Positions 33,167 through 42,800 of a DNA stretch of 64,000 bases are shown piece after piece. Each line of letters starts with the position of its first letter. Position 1 is the stretch's first letter. Made by a program: the position numbers and the translations under genes. Source of the DNA: Streptomyces sp. NBC_00193 (lineage in GTDB: Bacteria; Actinomycetota; Actinomycetes; Streptomycetales; Streptomycetaceae); assembly GCF_026342735.1 (NCBI RefSeq), contig NZ_JAPEMM010000001.1:4712001-4776000 (forward strand), read 5' to 3'. The notes under the pieces were generated by a model. That model saw nothing but the letters and a program-made list of their open reading frames with translations, was not told the DNA's origin and did not search any database.

Positions 33167-33736
33167 ATGAACATCATGCTTTTCCATTCGACCTACGGGC
33201 TGCGGCCCGCCGTGCGGGAGGCGGCCGACCGGCTGCGCGCGGCCGGGCACCAGGTCCAGGTGCCGGACCTCTTCGAGGGACGCACCTTCGAGACCGTCGA
33301 GGAGGGCATGGCCCACCGGGACGAGATCGGCCGTGACGAGCTGCTCAAGCGGGCGGTGCTGGCCTCGGCCCCCTACTCCGACCAGGGCCTGGTCTACGCC
33401 GGCTTCTCCTTCGGCGGCTCGATCGCCCAGCACCTGGCGCTCGCCGACGAGAAGGCGCGCGGGCTGCTGCTCCTGCACGGGACGGCCGACCTGGAGGAGA
33501 ACGTCTACGTCGACGAGCTGCCGGTGCAGCTGCACATCGCCGATCCGGACCCCTTCGAGCCGCACGACTGGCTGACGGCCTGGTACCTGCGGATGCGCAA
33601 GGCCGGGGCGGACGTGGAGGTCCACGGCTATCCGGGGGCCGGGCACCTGTTCACCGACCCGGGGCTGGCCGACTACGACGCCGAGGCCGCGGAGCAGACC
33701 TGGGCGGTCGCCCTCGCCTTCCTCGACTCGCTGTAG
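33167..33736 (+). CDS. Dienelactone hydrolase-family alpha/beta hydrolase
   Basis: 189-aa cytoplasmic alpha/beta hydrolase. The nucleophile elbow is GFSFGG (79-84) with Ser81 where classical dienelactone hydrolases have Cys. The acid is probably Asp in HIADPDPF, and the His is in GAGHLFTD. It is shorter than typical dienelactone hydrolases (about 230 aa), so a related carboxylesterase function is possible; the substrate is unknown. A long terminator follows. Confidence 0.8.
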   Translation: MNIMLFHSTYGLRPAVREAADRLRAAGHQVQVPDLFEGRTFETVEEGMAHRDEIGRDELLKRAVLASAPYSDQGLVYAGFSFGGSIAQHLALADEKARGLLLLHGTADLEENVYVDELPVQLHIADPDPFEPHDWLTAWYLRMRKAGADVEVHGYPGAGHLFTDPGLADYDAEAAEQTWAVALAFLDSL

Positions 33737-33747
33737 GCGGATGCACG

Positions 33748-33775
33748 GATGGGGCCCCTCGGGAGGGGCCCCATC
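33748..33775. terminator. Bidirectional terminator between convergent genes
   Basis: A 12-bp perfect stem (GATGGGGCCCCT at 33748-33759 with its complement at 33764-33775) with a CGGG loop lies in the 49-nt gap between the hydrolase (+) and the metalloprotease (-) stops. It can serve both strands. Confidence 0.75.
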
Positions 33776-33785
33776 GTCATGATGA

Positions 33786-34772
33786 TCAGGCGCGGTACGC
33801 CGTCCACATGCTCTTCATGCGGGTCACCTGGCCCGCGGTGAACTGGTACATGCAGGAGTCGTACGTGTAGTCCATGAAGTTGTGGATCGGGTCGACGCCC
33901 GCCTTGCTGGCGCAGGTGTCGCGACCGGTCGGGCACTCGAAGGCCGCGCTCTTCTCGGCCGGGGTGTCCGAGACGGAGTCGCCCGAGCCGTTACAGCCGC
34001 CCTGGAAGGTGTGGTAGAGGCCCATCCAGTGGCCGACCTCGTGGGTCGCGGTGTCGCCCTCGTTGTAGTTGGCGGCGGAGCCGCCCGGGAGCGAGGTGTC
34101 GAGGACGACCACGCCGTCCATCTTCGGCTGGGAGGCGTAGGAGCTGGGGAAGGTGGCCCAGCCCAGCAGCCCGCCGGAGAGGTTGGCGGTGTAGAAGTTG
34201 AGGGCGTTCGCACCGCCCTTGCGCAGGGTGTTCTTCATGGTCTTCTCGGCCGTGGAGCCGGAAGCCAGGTTGTACCAGCTCGCGTTGTCCGTGTAGTCGG
34301 TGCCCGCCAGGGTGAACTGGTAGCTGCTGTCGACGTTTCCGGTGCCCTGGCCGGCGTAGGCCGCGTTGAGGACCGCCAGCTGCTTGCTGATGTCGGTGGA
34401 CGTCAGCTTTCCGGTGGTGCCGGAGTGGATGACGTGGAAGTACACGGGGATGTTCGTGACTGCCTCGGCGACGCGCAGGCTGCGCGGCTCCTTCGAGATC
34501 TTGTCCAGCTTCGTCTTGAGGTCGGAGTCCATGGCCTTGGACTGCGCCTCGGTGACCTCGTTCGGCTCGGCCGCGTGCTGGTCCTTCGGGCGCGCCACGC
34601 GGGCGTTGGCCGCAGCGCCGGACGCGTCCTCGGCGCACACCTCGGCGCCGGTCTTGGCGGCCGCGACCGTGGTGGGGGCGGCGAGCGGCGTGAAGGCCAG
34701 GGTGCCCGTGAGTACGGCGGCACCCATGAGGCGGCGGCGAAGAAGGGGGGATATGCGGGCAAGAGCGCGCAC
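33786..34772 (-). CDS. Secreted zinc metalloprotease, M43 (pappalysin/cytophagalysin) type
   Basis: 328-aa exported protease. A Sec-type signal peptide (basic start, hydrophobic GAAVLTGTLAFTPLAA, likely cut near residue 38-39) and a pro-like region precede the catalytic domain. The extended zinc motif is HEVGHWMGLYH (His244, Glu245, His248, His254) and the Met-turn is in NFMDYTYDSCM. Several Cys around the motif suggest disulfides. The family cleaves extracellular proteins; the substrate is unknown. GAGGAG precedes GTG 34772. Confidence 0.87.
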   Translation of the reverse strand: MRALARISPLLRRRLMGAAVLTGTLAFTPLAAPTTVAAAKTGAEVCAEDASGAAANARVARPKDQHAAEPNEVTEAQSKAMDSDLKTKLDKISKEPRSLRVAEAVTNIPVYFHVIHSGTTGKLTSTDISKQLAVLNAAYAGQGTGNVDSSYQFTLAGTDYTDNASWYNLASGSTAEKTMKNTLRKGGANALNFYTANLSGGLLGWATFPSSYASQPKMDGVVVLDTSLPGGSAANYNEGDTATHEVGHWMGLYHTFQGGCNGSGDSVSDTPAEKSAAFECPTGRDTCASKAGVDPIHNFMDYTYDSCMYQFTAGQVTRMKSMWTAYRA

Positions 34773-34895
34773 GTGTGCTCCTCGCGAGTGGGGGGTTGAG
34801 CGGGAGGGATCTCCTCAGCTGGCGGGAATCTTACGTGCGCATGTCATAAACAGGTCAAGTGGTCTACGTAAAAGATTTGTTGCTTCTGATGACGA

Positions 34896-34925
34896 AGGGG
34901 CGCCTGGTCTACGCCAAGCGCCCCT
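34896..34925 (-). terminator. Terminator after phoD
   Basis: AGGGGCGC (34896-34903) pairs with GCGCCCCT (34918-34925) around a 14-nt loop. It lies 25 nt past the phoD stop and upstream of the protease gene, separating the two transcripts. The rest of this gap (34773-34895) is relatively AT-rich and should hold the protease promoter. Confidence 0.65.
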
Positions 34926-34949
34926 CCGGACGGGAAATCTGGCTGAACG

Positions 34950-36629
34950 TCAGCGCACCGGCTGGTCCGCCCGCTCGACCTTCTGGGTCCCGTTCAGCGT
35001 GCGGTACGAGCGTGCCCAGGCGGCCGTGGCGTCCTGGCGGCGTTTGTCCGAAACCACGTAGTAGTCCATCTGGGAACGCTCGGCCGTCACGTCCAGCACG
35101 CCGTAGCCGTGGGCGTCCATGTCCAGCCATTTCACGTGCCGGTTGGCGGCCTTGATGGCCGTTTCCGCGACCAGCGAGGCAGTGTCGGCCGGGACGTGCA
35201 GCAGGTCGTCGATGTTGTCGGAGGTCACCGACGTCACCACGAACTCCACGCCCGCCGACCGCGACCACGGGTAGGTGGCCGCCGTCACCGGGACGTCGTT
35301 CGCCCAGGCCATGTGGATGTCACCGGTCAGGAAGACGGTGTTGCGGACGGAGCGGTCCGTCAGATGGCCCAGCAGTTCCCGGCGGTCGTCCGTGTACCCG
35401 TCCCACTGGTCCACGTTGATCGCGAGGCCGCCCGCGGGCAGGCCGAGCAGCTCGGTGAGGGGCCCCAGCAGGTGCGCCGGCAGCGAGCCGAAGGCCACCG
35501 GCGAGATCATCACCGAGGTGCCCACCAGCTTCCAGGTGGCCTGCGAGCCGGCCAGTCCGGCCTTCAGCCAGTCCAGCTGGGCGCGCCCGGTGATGGTGCG
35601 CGCCGGATCGTCCACCGCGCCGCTGCCGATGCCCGCCTGCTGCGAACGGAAGGTCCGCAGGTCCAGCAGGTGCAGGTCGGCGAGGGTGCCGAAGCGCAGC
35701 CGGCGGTAGACGGTGCCCTCGGTGGAGGTGCGCACCGGCATCCACTCGAAGTACGCCTGCCGGGCGGCGGCCGCGCGGGCCGCGAAGGAGCCCTCGGTGG
35801 CGGGGTCGTGGTTCTCGGCGCCGCCGGACCAGGTGTCGTTGGCGATCTCGTGGTCGTCCCAGATCGCGATGACCGGGTGGGCCTGGTGCAGGGCCTGCAG
35901 GTCGGGGTCGGTCTTGTACTTCCCGTGCCGGGTGCGGTAGTCGGCCAGGGTGAGGATCTCGTGCAGCGGCTCGTGCTGCCGTACGACGTACTTCGCCTCG
36001 GGGTAGCCGCCGCTCTTGTACTCGTAGATGTAGTCGCCCAGGTGCAGTACGGCGTCCAGATCGGCCCGCGCGGCCAGGTGGCGGTACGCGGAGAAGTAGC
36101 CGGACTCCCAGTTGGCGCAGGAGACCACTCCGAAGCGGACCCCGGCGGGCGCGGTGGCGGCGGCCGGGGTGGTGCGGGTGCGCCCGGCCGGGGAGACGGT
36201 GGCGCCGGCGGTGAACCGGTACCAGTAGGCCGTCTGCGGCCGCAGGCCCCGTACGTCGGCCTTGACGGTGTGGTCGGAGGCGGCGCTCGCGGTGACGGTG
36301 CCGCTCGCGACGATCCGGGAGAAGGCCTTGTCCTCGGCGACCTCCCAGCCCACCGCGACGGCGGGGCCCGCGCCGGAGCCCGGTACGGCACCGGCGGTCG
36401 GGGTGACGCGGGTCCACAGCAGGACCCCGTCGGGGAGCGGGTCGCCCGAGGCGACGCCGTGCAGGAAGGAGGGGACGTCTTCGCCGGTGGCGGCGTGGGC
36501 GGCTTCGGCGCCCAGCGCGGCGATCGGGACGAGTGCCGCCGTGGCCGCCGCGGCCAGGACGACCGTACGGCGGCGGGGGGTCGGCACGGTCGCCGATTCC
36601 GGGGCGGAAGGGGAGAGTTGACTGGTCAC
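34950..36629 (-). CDS. phoD: PhoD-family alkaline phosphatase/phosphodiesterase, Tat-exported
   Basis: 559-aa secreted phosphatase. A twin-arginine signal (RRRTVVLAAAATAALVP) is followed by an N-terminal beta domain and the metallophosphoesterase domain. Metal-ligand motifs: VVSCANW, LHLGDYIYEY, IWDDHEIANDTW and FLTGDIHMAW. PhoD enzymes use Fe3+/Ca2+ and release phosphate from phosphodiesters, including teichoic acids. In S. coelicolor the homologue is under PhoP control; I see no exact PHO box here. A TAATAT -10 box sits 8 nt before GTG 36629. Confidence 0.92.
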   Translation of the reverse strand: MTSQLSPSAPESATVPTPRRRTVVLAAAATAALVPIAALGAEAAHAATGEDVPSFLHGVASGDPLPDGVLLWTRVTPTAGAVPGSGAGPAVAVGWEVAEDKAFSRIVASGTVTASAASDHTVKADVRGLRPQTAYWYRFTAGATVSPAGRTRTTPAAATAPAGVRFGVVSCANWESGYFSAYRHLAARADLDAVLHLGDYIYEYKSGGYPEAKYVVRQHEPLHEILTLADYRTRHGKYKTDPDLQALHQAHPVIAIWDDHEIANDTWSGGAENHDPATEGSFAARAAAARQAYFEWMPVRTSTEGTVYRRLRFGTLADLHLLDLRTFRSQQAGIGSGAVDDPARTITGRAQLDWLKAGLAGSQATWKLVGTSVMISPVAFGSLPAHLLGPLTELLGLPAGGLAINVDQWDGYTDDRRELLGHLTDRSVRNTVFLTGDIHMAWANDVPVTAATYPWSRSAGVEFVVTSVTSDNIDDLLHVPADTASLVAETAIKAANRHVKWLDMDAHGYGVLDVTAERSQMDYYVVSDKRRQDATAAWARSYRTLNGTQKVERADQPVR

Positions 36630-36637
36630 GGATGATC

Positions 36638-36643
36638 ATATTA
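36638..36643 (-). promoter_or_regulatory. Candidate phoD -10 box
   Basis: On the minus strand TAATAT reads from 36643 to 36638, 8 nt before the GTG start, which implies a leaderless or nearly leaderless mRNA. No -35 match is seen, which fits dependence on an activator such as PhoP. Confidence 0.45.
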
Positions 36644-36687
36644 CCGACGGGTATTCGGTCGGGACCAGACCCGTGAAAGCAACGGAG

Positions 36688-36710
36688 GGGCGAACTCTGG
36701 GAGTTCGCCC
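36688..36710 (-). terminator. Terminator after the dsbA-like gene
   Basis: GGGCGAACTC (36688-36697) and GAGTTCGCCC (36701-36710) form a perfect 10-bp stem with a TGG loop, 49 nt past the stop of the oxidoreductase gene on the minus strand. Confidence 0.7.
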
Positions 36711-36758
36711 GTCCGTCGGGGTGCTGCGAGGAGAAGGAGAAGAGGGGGAGGGGAGGGG

Positions 36759-37556
36759 TCAGCCCGCGATGGCCTTGTCGATCGCCGCCGTGAACGCCTC
36801 GGGCGTCTGCGGCAGCGGGTCGATCTTCTTGCCGTCCATCTTCAGCGTCGGAGTGCCCTTCACGCCGCTCTTGTCGAAGGTCTTGGACATCTCCAGCGCC
36901 CACCGGTCGTAGGTGCCGTCCTCGACCGCCTTCTTGAACTCGGCGTTGCCCTTGAGCGTCGGAACCTGGTCCGCGACCGTCAGCAGGTAGGCGTCCTTGG
37001 CGAACTTGTCGTCCTTCTCCTCCGGGTGGTTCGCCGCGGAGTAGAGGGCCGTCTTGTACTCCAGGAACGCCTCGGGGCTGACGTTGAGGGCCGCGCCCAG
37101 CGCGCTCAGGGCGTTCTTCGAACCGCTGCCGGGGAAGCCGTTGTCCAGGAAGGTGGCGCCGACGTACTGGATCTTGTACTTGCCGGCGTCGAGGTCCGTC
37201 TTGAGCTGCGGGCCGACCGCCTGCTCGAAGCTCGCGCAGACCGGGCAGCGCGCGTCCTCGTACAGTTCCAGGGTCTTCTTGGCGTCGGCCTTCCCGATGA
37301 CCACCGTCGTGCCGTTCTCGCCCGAGGTGTTCTTCGGCGCGACCAGGGGCGCGTCGGCGGCCTTCTCCCAGGCGCTCGGCTGGTTGGACTGGACGACGGC
37401 GTAACCGACGCCCCCGGCCAGGGCGAGGGCGGCCACGACGCCGCCCGCCACGAACACCTGCCGGCGGACCTTGGCCTTCTTGGCCTGCTGCTCGCGCTCG
37501 ATGCGCAGCCTCTCGCGGGCCGCCGCCTTGTTCGCCTGGCTGTTGCGTGCGCTCAT
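36759..37556 (-). CDS. Membrane-anchored DsbA/thioredoxin-like oxidoreductase
   Basis: 265-aa protein. A charged, Arg/Lys/Gln-rich cytoplasmic tail (1-32) precedes one membrane helix (about 34-55), then a DsbA-like domain with the active site CPVC (Cys104, Cys107) in YEDARCPVCASFEQ. The cis-Pro loop GVKGTPTLKMDG is present near 230. It should form or shuffle disulfides in exported proteins. The upstream membrane protein has two extracytoplasmic-type Cys and may be a partner. CGGAGAG precedes ATG 37556. Confidence 0.88.
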   Translation of the reverse strand: MSARNSQANKAAARERLRIEREQQAKKAKVRRQVFVAGGVVAALALAGGVGYAVVQSNQPSAWEKAADAPLVAPKNTSGENGTTVVIGKADAKKTLELYEDARCPVCASFEQAVGPQLKTDLDAGKYKIQYVGATFLDNGFPGSGSKNALSALGAALNVSPEAFLEYKTALYSAANHPEEKDDKFAKDAYLLTVADQVPTLKGNAEFKKAVEDGTYDRWALEMSKTFDKSGVKGTPTLKMDGKKIDPLPQTPEAFTAAIDKAIAG

Positions 37557-37620
37557 CGTTCTCTCCGTGGGGTGTGGCTCCGCGGCGGAGCCGGCTGGAA
37601 GGGGGGACTGTCCTCGTACG

Positions 37621-38310
37621 TCAGGCGCGAGCGAACGCGCCGTGTACGCGAGGAGGTCCCCGCCGTCCCACGGAGTGCACGGGGAAGCGGGTACGGGCCA
37701 CCGTGCTCCGCAGCGCCGCGAGGGGCGAGCGGCGCACCGGAGCCGGGGTACGCGCCGTGCGGGCCGAGGCCATCCGCAGCGGCCGGAAGGCGAACGCGGA
37801 CGCCGCGCCCAGCAGCCGGCCGAGCGCCCGCTCCCCGCGGTGCAGCCACAGGGAGGCGAGCAGTCCGACCGATACGTGCGCCCCCAGCAGCAGCCAGGGG
37901 GCCCACGGTCCGGGGGCGGCCAGCAGCGCGGCCGGGTCGGCGGGGCCGCCCACCTCGGCCAGTGCCCCGCCCATCGGGCTGCCGCCGCAGAAGTCGGCGA
38001 GCCCCATGGCGCGCAGCGGACCCGAGACGGGACCGCCCGCGGGGCCGTAGCAGAGGTGCTGGCCGGAGGTCAGGACGGTGTCGGCGGCCAGTTCCAGCGG
38101 GACGAGCAGCCCGGCGATGTGACCGAGGCCCCTCTCGCGTCCGGCCAGCGCGAAGGCGATCGCGAACACGGCGGCGAAGGCCCCTCCCACCAGGGCGGGA
38201 GGCAGCGGTACCCGGGACAGCAGGACGTGCGAGCCGGTCGAGAGCAGCACGACGACCGCGCTGAACAGCGCGGCCCGCAGCCCTCGGAGACCCACCCCGG
38301 ATATGTCCAT
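37621..38310 (-). CDS. Polytopic membrane protein of unknown function
   Basis: 229 aa with about five hydrophobic segments (approximately 10-30, 34-54, 60-78, 122-145 and a weaker one) and a long basic C-terminal tail rich in Arg (about 155-229). Two Cys lie in a loop between helices 3 and 4 (GQHLCYGP and LADFCGGSP). No family was recognised. It lies between DUF2252 (50 nt upstream) and the DsbA-like gene (64 nt downstream), so co-transcription is likely. Confidence 0.7.
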   Translation of the reverse strand: MDISGVGLRGLRAALFSAVVVLLSTGSHVLLSRVPLPPALVGGAFAAVFAIAFALAGRERGLGHIAGLLVPLELAADTVLTSGQHLCYGPAGGPVSGPLRAMGLADFCGGSPMGGALAEVGGPADPAALLAAPGPWAPWLLLGAHVSVGLLASLWLHRGERALGRLLGAASAFAFRPLRMASARTARTPAPVRRSPLAALRSTVARTRFPVHSVGRRGPPRVHGAFARA

Positions 38311-38360
38311 CGTCGCGAGTGTGCCATGCGTCCCTGTGAGGACGGGCCCTAGGTCCCCGT

Positions 38361-39686
38361 CTAGGACAGGATCCGGCCGTTGCGGAAGAGGTCCACGAAG
38401 ATCTGGTGGTCGGCGCGGGCCCGGGCGCCGTAGGCGTGCGCGAAGTCCACGAGCAGGTCCGCGAAGCCCTCCTCGTCGGCGGCGATGGCCGCGTCGATGG
38501 CCCGCTCGGTGGAGAACGGGACGAGCGTCTGGCCGCTCTCCTGCGCGTCCGCGGCGCCGTGCATGGTCGCCGTGGCCCGGCCCAGGTCGGCGACCACGGC
38601 CGCGATCTCCTCCGGGTCGTCCAGGTCCGACCAGTCCAGGTCCACCGCGTACGGGGAGACCTCCGCGACGAGCTGTCCGGCCCCGTCCAGCTCGGTCCAG
38701 CCGAGCCACGGGTCGGCGTGCGCCTGCAGGGCCCGCTGGGAGATCACGGTGCGGTGCCCCTCGTGCAGGAAGTACTCGCGCACCGACCGGTCGGTGACGT
38801 GCCGGGACACGGCCGGGGTCTGCGCCTGCTTGAGGTAGATCACGACGTCGTTCTCCAGGGCGTCGCTGTGCCCCTCCAGCAGGATGTTGTACGAGGGAAG
38901 GCCCGCCGAGCCGATCCCGACGCCCCGGCGGCCCACCACGTCCTTGACCCGGTAGGAGTCCGGGCGGACGAGGGACTCGTCGGGAAGGGTCTCCAGGTAC
39001 CCGTCGAAGGCGGCGAGCACCTTGTACCGGGTGGCCGCGTCCAGCTCGATGGTCCCCGGGCCGGGGGAGAAGCGGCGCTCGAACTCGCGGATCTCGGTCA
39101 TCGAGTCGAGGAGCGAGAAGCGGGTGCGGCGGCGGGCGGCGCGCAGGGCCTCCAGGAGCGGGCCGTCGGCGGTGTCCAGGGTGAAGGCGGGCACCTCGTC
39201 GTTCTTCGCCCCGGTGGCCAGCGCGTGGATGCGCTCCCGGTAGGCGGCCGCGTAGATCCGTACCAGCTCGCTGATCTGGTCGTCGCTGAGCGCCTTGGTG
39301 TAGCCGAGCAGGGCGACGGAGGCGGAGAACCGCTTCAGGTCCCAGGTGAAGGGGCCGACGTAGGCCTCGTCGAAGTCGTTGACGTTGAAGACCAGCCGGC
39401 CCTGGGCGTTCATGTAGGTGCCGAAGTTCTCGGCGTGCAGATCGCCGTGGATCCACACCCGGCCGGTGCGCTCGTCCAGGTACGGGCCGCCGTGCCGCTC
39501 GCGCTCCAGGTCGGCGTAGAAGAGGCAGGCCGTGCCCCGGTAGAAGGCGAAGGCCGAGGCCGCCATCTTGCGGAACTTGACCCGGAAGGCCGTGGGGTCG
39601 GCGGTGATCAGCTCGCCGAAGGCGATGTCGAACACGTCGAGTATCTGCTCGGCGCGCTGCTCGTCGGTCGTCTCGGGAACCGCCAT
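38361..39686 (-). CDS. DUF2252 protein (kinase-like fold)
   Basis: 441-aa cytoplasmic protein. FRVKFRKMAASAFAFYRGTA and WIHGDLHAENFGTY...VFNVNDFDEAY resemble the catalytic loop (HGDxHxxN) and metal-binding Asp (xDFD) of aminoglycoside phosphotransferase-type kinases, as in other DUF2252 proteins. The substrate is unknown. ATG 39686 is preferred because GGAGGC lies 7 nt upstream; ATG 39722 is an in-frame alternative. Confidence 0.85.
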   Translation of the reverse strand: MAVPETTDEQRAEQILDVFDIAFGELITADPTAFRVKFRKMAASAFAFYRGTACLFYADLERERHGGPYLDERTGRVWIHGDLHAENFGTYMNAQGRLVFNVNDFDEAYVGPFTWDLKRFSASVALLGYTKALSDDQISELVRIYAAAYRERIHALATGAKNDEVPAFTLDTADGPLLEALRAARRRTRFSLLDSMTEIREFERRFSPGPGTIELDAATRYKVLAAFDGYLETLPDESLVRPDSYRVKDVVGRRGVGIGSAGLPSYNILLEGHSDALENDVVIYLKQAQTPAVSRHVTDRSVREYFLHEGHRTVISQRALQAHADPWLGWTELDGAGQLVAEVSPYAVDLDWSDLDDPEEIAAVVADLGRATATMHGAADAQESGQTLVPFSTERAIDAAIAADEEGFADLLVDFAHAYGARARADHQIFVDLFRNGRILS

Positions 39687-39796
39687 GGCGGGTGCCTCCA
39701 GGTGGCGCGGGGTGGAACGCATATCGGACACGGGTCCTTGGGTCTGCAACGGATGAAGCTACCCCGCCGTGCCCGGGAACTGTCACTCGGGCCACG

Positions 39797-39802
39797 TAGG
39801 AT
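39797..39802 (+). promoter_or_regulatory. Candidate dnaE -10 box
   Basis: TAGGAT is an exact match to the streptomycete -10 consensus TAGGAT, 42 nt before the dnaE start. No good -35 hexamer is seen at 16-19 nt upstream. Confidence 0.5.
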
Positions 39803-39844
39803 TCATAGCTGCCGCCCCTCTCTCCCCGCCCGGAGGCCCCCACC

Positions 39845-42800
39845 GTGACCAAGACGCCGTTCACGCACCTGCACGTCCACACCCAGTACTCCCTGCTGGA
39901 CGGTGCCGCGCGGCTGAAGGACATGTTCAACGCGTGCAACGAGATGGGCATGACGCACATCGCCATGTCCGACCACGGCAACCTGCACGGGGCGTATGAC
40001 TTCTTCCACACGGCGAAGAAGGCCGGGGTCACGCCGATCATCGGCATCGAGGCGTACGTCGCCCCGGAGTCCCGGCGCAACAAGCGGCGCATCCAGTGGG
40101 GCCAGCCCCACCAGAAGCGCGACGACGTGTCCGGTTCCGGCGGTTACACCCACAAGACGATCTGGGCGGCGAACTCCACCGGGCTGCACAACCTCTTCCG
40201 GCTGTCCTCCGACGCGTACGCCGAGGGCTGGCTGACCAAGTGGCCGCGCATGGACAGGGAGACCATCTCCCAGTGGTCGGAAGGGCTGATCGCCTCCACC
40301 GGCTGCCCTTCCGGCGAGCTCCAGACCAGGCTGCGCCTCGGCCAGTTCGACGAGGCCCTGAAGGCCGCCTCCGAGTACCAGGACATCTTCGGCAAGGACC
40401 GCTACTTCCTGGAGCTGATGGACCACGGCATCGAGATCGAGCGCCGGGTCCGCGACGGGCTGCTGGAGGTCGGCAAGAAGCTCGGCATCCCGCCGCTGGT
40501 CACCAACGACTCGCACTACACGTACGCGCACGAGTCGGCCGCGCACGACGCCCTGCTGTGCATCCAGACCGGCAAGAACCTCTCCGACCCGGACCGCTTC
40601 CGCTTCGACGGCACCGGCTACTACCTGAAGTCCACGGAGGAGATGTACGCCGTCGACTCCTCGGACGCCTGGCAGGAGGGGTGCCGCAACACCCTCCTGG
40701 TGGCCGAGCAGATCGACACCACCGGCATGTTCGAGGCCAAGAACCTCATGCCGAAGTTCGAGATCCCGGAAGAGGGCTACACCGAGATCACCTGGTTCAA
40801 GGAGGAAGTGCGGCGCGGCATGGCCCGCCGCTACCCGGGAGGGGTCCCCGAGGACCGGCAGAAGCAGGCCGAGTACGAGCTGGACGTCATCATCCAGATG
40901 GGGTTCCCGGGCTACTTCCTCGTCGTCGCCGACTTCATCATGTGGGCCAAGAACCAGGGCATCGCGGTGGGCCCCGGCCGCGGCTCCGCCGCCGGCTCGA
41001 TCGTCGCCTACGCCATGGGCATCACCGACCTCGACCCGATCACCCACGGCCTGATCTTCGAGCGGTTCCTGAACCCCGAGCGCGTCTCCATGCCCGATGT
41101 CGACATCGACTTCGACGAGCGCAGGCGCGTCGAAGTGATCCGGTACGTGACCGACAAGTACGGCGACGACAAGGTCGCCATGATCGGCACGTACGGAAAG
41201 ATCAAGGCGAAGAACGCCATCAAGGACTCCGCCCGGGTCCTCGGCTACCCGTACGCCATGGGCGACCGGCTCACGAAGGCCATGCCCGCCGACGTCCTCG
41301 GCAAGGGCATCGACCTCAACGGCATCACCGACCCCTCGCACCCGCGCTACGGCGAGGCCGGCGAGATCCGGGCGATGTACGAGAACGAGCCGGACGTGAA
41401 GAAGGTCATCGACACCGCCCGCGGTGTGGAGGGCCTGGTCCGCCAGATGGGCGTGCACGCCGCCGGCGTGATCATGTCCAGCGAGCCGATCGTCGACCAC
41501 GCACCGGTCTGGGTCCGGCACACGGACGGCGTGACCATCACGCAGTGGGACTACCCCCAGTGCGAGTCGCTCGGCCTGATCAAGATGGACTTCCTGGGCC
41601 TGCGCAACCTCACGATCATGGACGACGCCGTCAAGATGGTGAAGGCCAACAAGGGGATCGACCTCGATCTCCTGGGCCTGCCGCTCGACGACCCCAAGAC
41701 CTTCGAGCTGCTCGGCCGCGGCGACACCCTCGGCGTGTTCCAGTTCGACGGCGGGCCCATGCGCTCCCTGCTGCGCCTGATGAAGCCCGACAACTTCGAG
41801 GACATCTCCGCCGTCTCGGCCCTGTACCGGCCGGGCCCGATGGGCATGAACTCGCACACGAACTACGCCCTGCGCAAGAACAAGCAGCAGGAGATCACCC
41901 CGATCCACCCGGAGCTGGAGGAGCCGCTCAGGGAGATCCTCGGCGTCACCTACGGCCTCATCGTGTACCAGGAGCAGGTGCAGAAGGCCGCCCAGATCAT
42001 CGCCGGGTACTCGCTCGGCGAGGCCGACATCCTGCGCCGCGTGATGGGCAAGAAGAAGCCCGACGAACTGGCGAAGAACTTCGTCATCTTCGAGGCGGGC
42101 GCCAAGGAGAAGGGCTTCAGCGACCAGGCGATCAAGGCCCTGTGGGACGTGCTGGTCCCCTTCGCCGGCTACGCCTTCAACAAGGCCCACTCGGCCGCGT
42201 ACGGCCTGGTCTCCTACTGGACCGCCTACCTCAAGGCCAATTTCCCGGCCGAGTACATGGCGGGCCTGCTCACCTCGGTCAAGGACGACAAGGACAAGTC
42301 CGCGATCTACCTGAACGAGTGCCGCCGGATGGGCATCAAGGTGCTCCCGCCGAACGTGAACGAGTCGGAGGCGAACTTCGCCGCCCAGGGCGACGACGTG
42401 ATCCTCTTCGGCCTCACCGCCGTGCGCAACGTCGGCCAGAACGTCGTCGAGTCGATCATCAAGAGCAGGAAGGCCAAGGGGAAGTACTCCACCTTCCCCG
42501 ACTTCCTGGACAAGGTCGAAGCCGTCGTCTGCAACAAGCGCACGGTCGAGTCCCTGATCAAGGCCGGCGCCTTCGACGAGATGGGCCACACCCGCAAGGG
42601 CCTGGTCGCCCACCACGAGCCGATGATCGACAACGTGGTCGCCGTCAAGCGCAAGGAGGCCGAGGGGCAGTTCGACCTCTTCGGCGGAATGGGTGACGAG
42701 AGCGCGAGCGACGAGCCCGGCTTCGGTCTCGACGTGGAGTTCTCCGACGTCGAGTGGGAGAAGTCCTACCTGCTCGCCCAGGAGCGCGAGATGCTCGGCC

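Noticed and set aside
36630..36700. A PHO box upstream of phoD
   Set aside because: No paired GTTCACC-type direct repeats could be found; only loosely similar CACGGGT/TCCCGAC segments are present.
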